From: Phytohabitans aurantiacus
GTDB lineage: Bacteria > Actinomycetota > Actinomycetes > Mycobacteriales > Micromonosporaceae
Direction: 5' to 3'
Assembly: GCF_027923225.1 (NCBI RefSeq)
Contig: NZ_BSDI01000026.1
Location: forward strand, 1 to 64,000
Length of the DNA stretch: 64,000 nucleotides
Every line of letters starts with the position of its first letter. Position 1 is the stretch's first letter. A program made the translations under genes and the position numbers. Positions 59,808-64,000 of this stretch are shown here, piece after piece. The notes under the pieces were generated by a model. The model was given only the letters and a program-made list of their open reading frames with translations, searched no databases and had not been told where the DNA came from.

Positions 59808-62033
59808 TCATGAGGACCCCGGTCCAGAGGTCGTGCGCGCCTCGTGCCAGGTCCGCCGCGCCTCGACCCGTACCGCGTCGACGGCCACGAGCTGCCCCGA
59901 GCTTGCGGTGAGGCGCGCGGCGGCGTCCTGCGGCAGGTGGACGGAGGACTCCGTCGACAGGGGCAGCACGTGGAGGGTGAGCGTGGAACCAGGCCGGTAG
60001 CCGGCGTCACGGAGGCTGACGGTCCACTGTGAACCGTCCCAGTACCGGTCGGTGACGGTGCGGCCGTCGACCCGCAGCCGCGCCACGTCGCCGGCCCAGT
60101 CGACGCGCAGCAGGGCGTCCTGGTCCGGCTCGCCGGCCCACTCGGGCGGGCGCAGCTCGTAGACCGCGGCCAGCTCGTCGAAGACGGCGGCTGCGGGCGC
60201 GGACTGCCGGTTCTCCCGCGTGCCGTAGCTCGGGGGTACGGCGGCGTGCGGCGGCCGCTGGGGCGTCACGCGCACATCGGCGACGGCGGCGGCGCGCGCG
60301 TCACCCTGGAGAGGGAGCGGGGCGAAGCCGCGCTTGGCCGGTTCGTAGACCCGCACGTCCGGCGCGGGTCGGATCGTACGCGCGACGACCCGCCCGTCCG
60401 CGCCCCAGGCGAGGTCGTCGTGCGACAGCAGCAGCCGGCGCTCGGGGCGCCCTTCTTCCACCCATACCGCGCCGGCGTCCGCCGCCGGCAGGACGAGCAG
60501 ATCGAGTACGCCTGAGTCACCGCTCAGCCGGACGGGCTCCCGGCTCGGTTGGACGAGCGTGGTCGTGCCGCCGATGGCCACCTCTACGGGGATTCCGGGG
60601 TCGGCGCAGAGCACGAGGGTCGGCACCGGGCCGGGCAGCAGGGTCAGCGCGGAGGCGGTGGCCCAGTCGAGGCGTACCCCTTGCACGTCCAGGCCGATGG
60701 GCCAGCGGGCGAGGGTGCCGGCGGGGATGTCGACCGGCGCCGACGGAAGCACGAGCGGCTCGGATTCGAGCGTCACCTCGAACCGGGCGCCCTCGTACGT
60801 CGCCAGCGGGACGTGCGGCTGGTGCCAGGCCACGAACAGGAATCCGCCGCGGTCGTCGCTACGCAGTGCCCAGCGCAGCGTCGTGGTGTCCGCCACGCCG
60901 TCGGGCCGTATCTCCGGCAGGCTGCTGGGCAGCTGCGCCAGGCGGTCTCCGAACGCGCCGAGGAACGCGTGCTGGCGGCGTAGCTCGGCGTGGGTCGCGG
61001 AGAGGGTGCCGGCTTCGCCGATCGGGGCATGGAAGTCGTACCCGAGCTCCGGCACGTCGTTCGGATAGCCGGTGTCGTGGGACTCCTGCTTCGAGCCCGC
61101 CGGGTTGGTGCCGCCGGCGTACATGTAGTAGCCCTGCCACGCCGAACCGTTGCCAATCTTGCAGTGCGCCACGGCCGCGATGTCCAATGCGGACGGTCGT
61201 GGCCGGCGGTGGTACGCGGTAGCCATCCCACCGCCGAGCTCGCAGGTGGCCGGCGGGAACAGCTCCGACGCCTCCGCCTGCGCGCCGCGGTCGTCGGCGC
61301 GCAGGTCGGCGCCGATCCCCGGGTCGTCCCAGGTGTGCGAGAAGAAGAAGTGCTCCCGGAACGAGGAGTCCCAGGGCGCGCCGGCGTCGACCCAGAACCC
61401 GTCGCCGTAGCCGCCGTAGACCGGCATGACCTCCTCCGTGGGCAGTTCGGCGCCGCCCCACGCGGTGGCCGTCCACAGTGGAGCCGACATGCCGGCCTCG
61501 CGGGCCAGGCGCTTGAGGGTCGACAGGTGGCCCGGCTGGTCGTACAGCTCGTTCTCCAACTGGATCGCGAGCACGTTTTCCGGCGTACACCGCCCGGCCA
61601 GCGCCGCACCGATCTGGCCGAACCACTCCCGCACCAGACGCAGGTACGCGGGATCATCGCGGCGGTGAGCCACCGGCGCCCGCTGCACCCAGTCCGGGAA
61701 GCCGCCGTTGCGCATCTCGCCGTGGATCCACGGACCGATGCGCAGCACCACCTCCAGACCGGTCGCGCGGCACAGGTCGACGAACGCGGCCACGTCGAGG
61801 TTGCCGTCGAACCTCGGCGCGCCCCGGCGCTCCACGTGATGCAGCCAGGGCACGTAGCTGGAGACCACGGTGACGCCGCCGGAGCGCATGAACCGTAGCC
61901 GCTGCTCCCACCGGTCCCGGGGCACCCGGCTGTAGTGCATCTCCCCCGAGACCGGGATCCACGGCCGCCCGTCGCGGCGCAGGAACCGGTTGGTCAGCGT
62001 CAGTCCGGGCCGTACGTCTTCGTCGTTCCCCAT
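59808..62033 (-). CDS. GH35 beta-galactosidase-like enzyme, intracellular
   Basis: 741 residues from ATG 62033, without a signal peptide. The GH35 barrel (about 10-330) shows IPVSGEMHYSRVPRDRW, GGVTVVSSYVPW, LRIGPWIHGEMRNGGFPDWV, IQLENELYDQPGH (acid/base Glu) and TCELGGGMATAYHRR (likely nucleophile Glu); beta-sandwich domains follow. It would release terminal galactose or a similar unit from imported oligosaccharides, for example from xyloglucan. GTG 62093 gives a 20-residue longer reading, but neither start has a clear ribosome site. The opposite-strand flavoprotein gene begins 130 bases away. Confidence 0.87.
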   Translation of the reverse strand: MGNDEDVRPGLTLTNRFLRRDGRPWIPVSGEMHYSRVPRDRWEQRLRFMRSGGVTVVSSYVPWLHHVERRGAPRFDGNLDVAAFVDLCRATGLEVVLRIGPWIHGEMRNGGFPDWVQRAPVAHRRDDPAYLRLVREWFGQIGAALAGRCTPENVLAIQLENELYDQPGHLSTLKRLAREAGMSAPLWTATAWGGAELPTEEVMPVYGGYGDGFWVDAGAPWDSSFREHFFFSHTWDDPGIGADLRADDRGAQAEASELFPPATCELGGGMATAYHRRPRPSALDIAAVAHCKIGNGSAWQGYYMYAGGTNPAGSKQESHDTGYPNDVPELGYDFHAPIGEAGTLSATHAELRRQHAFLGAFGDRLAQLPSSLPEIRPDGVADTTTLRWALRSDDRGGFLFVAWHQPHVPLATYEGARFEVTLESEPLVLPSAPVDIPAGTLARWPIGLDVQGVRLDWATASALTLLPGPVPTLVLCADPGIPVEVAIGGTTTLVQPSREPVRLSGDSGVLDLLVLPAADAGAVWVEEGRPERRLLLSHDDLAWGADGRVVARTIRPAPDVRVYEPAKRGFAPLPLQGDARAAAVADVRVTPQRPPHAAVPPSYGTRENRQSAPAAAVFDELAAVYELRPPEWAGEPDQDALLRVDWAGDVARLRVDGRTVTDRYWDGSQWTVSLRDAGYRPGSTLTLHVLPLSTESSVHLPQDAAARLTASSGQLVAVDAVRVEARRTWHEARTTSGPGSS

Positions 62034-62162
62034 CCGCGGGACGGCAAGGGGAGCGATGTCGGCCTGCGCGGCCACGAGCAAGAGCACCCACACACCCTAG
62101 GGCGTGAGCGCGCGCACAGCTCGTCGCCGGAATACATGAATGGTCATGCGGTTGAGACGAGT

Positions 62163-63338
62163 ATGCGGTCAACCGTGGTGGTCATCGGCGGCGGGCAGGC
62201 GGGCCTGTCCGCCGCCTACCACCTGAAGCGGCGCGGCTTCGCCAGCGCCCTGTCGCACCCGGACGCCGAGCGGACCTTCGTGGTGCTCGACGCGGAGCCG
62301 GCGGCGGGCGGCGCCTGGCGGCACCGCTGGGAGTCGCTGCGGATGGCCACCGTCAACGGCATCTTCGACCTGCCCGGGTTCCCCAAGCCCCCGATCGACC
62401 CCGACGAGCCCAGCCGCACGGCCGTGCCGCGCTACTTCGCCGGCTTCGAGCACCACGCCGGCCTGCCCATCCTGCGCCCGGTGACCGTCACCGCCGTACG
62501 CCGGGCCGATGCCGACCCCGACGGTGACCTGCTCGTCGAATCGAGCCACGGCACCTGGCGCACCCGGGCGGTCATCAACGCCACCGGCACCTGGACCAAC
62601 CCGGTCCGCCCGCACTACCCCGGACAGGACACCTTCGCCGGACTCCAGGCCCACACCCGCGACTACGTCTCCGCCGACCAGTTCGCCGGCCAGCGGGTCG
62701 CAGTGGTCGGCGGCGGCATCTCCGCACTCCAGCAACTCGAAGAGATCAGCCGGGTCGCCACCACATTCTGGTACACCCGCCGCGAACCGTTCTTCCGCGA
62801 CGGCGGCTTCAACCCCGAGGTCGAAGGGCGCGAGATCATCGCCAAGGTGACCGCCGACGTCGAAGCCGGCCGCCCCACCGGCAGCGTCGTCTCCTACACC
62901 GGACTGGCCTGGACCCCCTACGCCCTCGCCGCCAGGGACCGCGGCGCACTCCAACGCCGCCCGATGTTCACCGCGATCGAGCCCGGCGGCATCCGCGAGG
63001 CCGACGGCACATTCACCCCGGTCGACGCGATCCTGTGGGCAACCGGCTTCAAGGCCGCCCTCACCCACCTGGACGCCCTCGGACTCCGCAACGACCAAGG
63101 CGGCATCCGCACGACCGGCACCCAGGTCGCCGGCGAGCCGCGCGTGCACCTGATCGGCTTCGGACCCTCGCAGTCGACGGTCGGCGCCAACCGAGCCGGC
63201 CGCGCCGCCGTCACCACCCTCGTCCGCTACCTCAACGCGACAACATCCACAGTGGACAGCAACAACGCCGGACACACCCCATACTCCCGCGACACCTTCC
63301 AACCAGCGCAAGAAGCAAGCGCCACGGCCACCCCTTGA
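62163..63338 (+). CDS. FAD/NAD(P)-dependent oxidoreductase (flavin monooxygenase-like)
   Basis: 391 residues: N-terminal FAD Rossmann motif VVIGGGQAGLSAA (about 5-17), FAD region WRHRWESLRMATVNGIFDLPGFPKP, a second dinucleotide motif VAVVGGGISALQQLEE (about 180) and the late ILWATGFKAAL typical of flavin monooxygenase-like/thioredoxin-reductase-like proteins. Cytoplasmic. The substrate cannot be predicted. ATG 62163 is chosen because the FAD motif begins at once. It ends in the repeat-rich region. Confidence 0.83.
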   Translation: MRSTVVVIGGGQAGLSAAYHLKRRGFASALSHPDAERTFVVLDAEPAAGGAWRHRWESLRMATVNGIFDLPGFPKPPIDPDEPSRTAVPRYFAGFEHHAGLPILRPVTVTAVRRADADPDGDLLVESSHGTWRTRAVINATGTWTNPVRPHYPGQDTFAGLQAHTRDYVSADQFAGQRVAVVGGGISALQQLEEISRVATTFWYTRREPFFRDGGFNPEVEGREIIAKVTADVEAGRPTGSVVSYTGLAWTPYALAARDRGALQRRPMFTAIEPGGIREADGTFTPVDAILWATGFKAALTHLDALGLRNDQGGIRTTGTQVAGEPRVHLIGFGPSQSTVGANRAGRAAVTTLVRYLNATTSTVDSNNAGHTPYSRDTFQPAQEASATATP

Positions 63339-63343
63339 GCGCC

Positions 63344-63370
63344 GATCAAGGGCAAGCGCACGCCGCGGCC
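63344..63370 (+). repeat. Partial copy of the GATCAAGGGC element
   Basis: GATCAAGGGCAAGCGCACG matches the left arm of the palindromic elements at 63492 and 63627. It starts right after the flavoprotein stop codon. The right arm is absent. Confidence 0.65.
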
Positions 63371-63491
63371 GGGACCAACCGCCGGGTTCGAGCGATTGGC
63401 GCCGGCACGTCGCCGCACGGTGTGCACGGTGCGCGGTGCGCAGGGCGCGCCGCGCAGGGCGCCCTGCGCGGCGATCAAGGCCATTCGCATC

Positions 63492-63548
63492 GATCAAGGG
63501 CAAACGCACGCGGAAATGCGATCCAACCACGTGCATACGCCCTTGATC
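63492..63548. repeat. 57-bp palindromic element, copy 1
   Basis: Left arm GATCAAGGGCAAACGCACG and right arm CGTGCATACGCCCTTGATC form a long imperfect inverted repeat around CGGAAATGCGATCCAACCA. It is flanked on both sides by sequence that is also repeated at copy 2. Confidence 0.85.
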
Positions 63549-63558
63549 GGCGGAAGCG

Positions 63559-63606
63559 GCGCGGTGCGCGGTGCGCGGTGCGCGGTGCGCGGTGCGCGGT
63601 GCGCGG
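63559..63606. repeat. Heptamer tandem repeat
   Basis: The unit GCGCGGT is repeated six times in a row, with a last partial copy. A similar imperfect run (GGTGCGCGGTGCGCAGGGCGC) lies near 63430-63470. Confidence 0.9.
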
Positions 63607-63626
63607 CGATCAAGGCCATTCGCATG

Positions 63627-63683
63627 GATCAAGGGCAAATACACGCGGAAAAGAGATCCAACCACGTGCATACGCCCTTGATC
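63627..63683. repeat. 57-bp palindromic element, copy 2
   Basis: Same arms as copy 1, with four or five changed bases in the left half and an identical right arm (CCACGTGCATACGCCCTTGATC is split here only by line). Both copies are preceded by CGCGGCGATCAAGGCCATTCG and followed by GGCGGAAGCGGCG, so the duplicated unit is about 94 bases. Confidence 0.85.
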
Positions 63684-63734
63684 GGCGGAAGCGGCGTGGC
63701 GACACGCCGTCACGGGCTGGCCTGGGGACGGACG

Positions 63735-63776
63735 TGCGCGGAGAAGAGATCCAAGCGCGTGCGTTTGCCCTTGATC
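63735..63776. repeat. Palindromic element, partial copy 3
   Basis: GCGCGGAGAAGAGATCCAAG followed by CGTGCGTTTGCCCTTGATC. It keeps the right arm but lacks the GATCAAGGGC left arm. Confidence 0.7.
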
Positions 63777-63787
63777 GGCGGGCAGGA

Positions 63788-63870
63788 CAGGGCGGTTCCG
63801 AGCTGCCGCGGCGTTCGTCGTGGGCTAGGCCGTTGCTCCCGCGGCCGCACCCTCCGCGCTTCACAGGCAC
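63788..63870 (-). repeat. Dispersed intergenic repeat, copy C (reverse)
   Basis: Reversed, it reads GCGGAGGGTGCGGCCGCGGG, AGCAACGG, AGCCCACGACG and GCCGCGGCAGCTCGGAACCG, matching copy B. It forms an inverted pair with copy D across about 20 bases that include CACCCCCGGGGGTG. Confidence 0.8.
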
Positions 63871-63890
63871 CCCCGGGGGTGGCTTGTGGG

Positions 63891-63978
63891 AACGCGGAGA
63901 GTGCGGCCGCGGGAGCAGCGCGCCTGGAGCGCGGCGGACATCGCGGCAGCTCAAAACCGGTTCTGAACCTGACCCGCG
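63891..63978 (+). repeat. Dispersed intergenic repeat, copy D
   Basis: GCGGAGAGTGCGGCCGCGGG, AGCAGCGCG, GCGGACATCGCGGCAGCTCA and TTCTGAACC match copies A-C. It is the plus-strand arm of the C/D inverted pair at the window end. Confidence 0.8.
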
Positions 63979-63996
63979 GCTGTCTAGGCTCGCGGG

Positions 63997-64000
63997 ATGC
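63997..64000 (+). CDS. Possible start codon of a gene running off the window
   Basis: ATG at 63997 follows TAGGCT (a possible -10) at only a few bases, which is the pattern of leaderless actinobacterial genes. With one base of coding sequence left in the window nothing more can be said. Confidence 0.25.

Noticed and set aside
62169..63713. A 514-codon minus-strand frame at the window end
   Set aside because: It lies opposite the flavoprotein and continues through the tandem repeats; the product is low-complexity.
63344..63776. CRISPR array
   Set aside because: The repeats are palindromic elements of unequal spacing with related, not unique, sequence between them, and no cas genes are present.

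Overview
The window is high-GC actinomycete DNA with GTG/ATG starts, GGAGG-type ribosome sites and twin-Arg or Sec-type signal peptides. The secreted enzymes carry Thr/Pro- or Ser/Pro-rich linkers joined to CBM2 or ricin-type CBM13 modules. It looks most like a Micromonospora/Actinoplanes-type organism (Micromonosporaceae), but that placement is inference from gene style, not a search. Almost everything from 1 to about 50 kb, plus 56.8-62 kb, concerns breakdown of plant cell wall polysaccharide.

Left block (1-14.5 kb, mostly minus strand). This is a xylan set: GH10 xylanase; a CE1 esterase/GH30 glucuronoxylanase/GH62 arabinofuranosidase operon; and a second CE1 esterase followed by a truncated GH43 gene. 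The GH10 unit and both CE1 units share one conserved promoter block, and two of the three add a CebR-like palindrome. Next come a truncated ECF sigma factor, an enolase-superfamily dehydratase, a CUT1 sugar ABC transporter and a divergent FadR-type GntR regulator.

Middle block (14.5-31.5 kb). It holds a GH6 cellobiohydrolase, a large right-handed beta-helix protein with CBM13, and a ribose-type (CUT2) ABC transporter with a TIM-barrel sugar epimerase. On the plus strand are a ThuA-PQQ dehydrogenase-PKD-CBM6-CBM13 fusion, a GH54 arabinofuranosidase and a third CE1 esterase.

Right part of the cluster (31.5-50 kb, minus strand). In transcription order: AA10 LPMO-CBM2 alone; then CE1-CBM13, an unknown secreted protein, a 1849-residue ThuA-dehydrogenase giant and a small His-first membrane protein; then an SGNH esterase and a second beta-helix protein; then ThuA-DUF1080-CBM13, CE1-CBM2 and GH5-CBM13.

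Flank (50-64 kb). It holds an alpha/beta hydrolase, an AraC regulator and a GNAT protein; an ECF sigma factor with a membrane partner; a histidine kinase/response regulator pair; a GH5-CBM2 cellulase on a strong promoter; an unknown secreted protein; an intracellular GH35 enzyme; and a flavoprotein monooxygenase-like gene. It ends in about 660 bases of palindromic repeats.

Three points stand out. First, a shared operator (tandem ACGTCATA) lies upstream of the CUT1 transporter, a beta-helix gene and a CE1 gene, and in degenerate form an SGNH gene, which defines a predicted GntR regulon. Second, three secreted ThuA-domain proteins occur, fused to PQQ-type dehydrogenases or to a DUF1080 (3-keto-disaccharide hydrolase-type) domain, next to an LPMO. 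This suggests an extracellular oxidative/keto-sugar route alongside ordinary hydrolysis. Third, five CE1 paralogues and near-identical CBM cassettes show active duplication and module shuffling within the locus.
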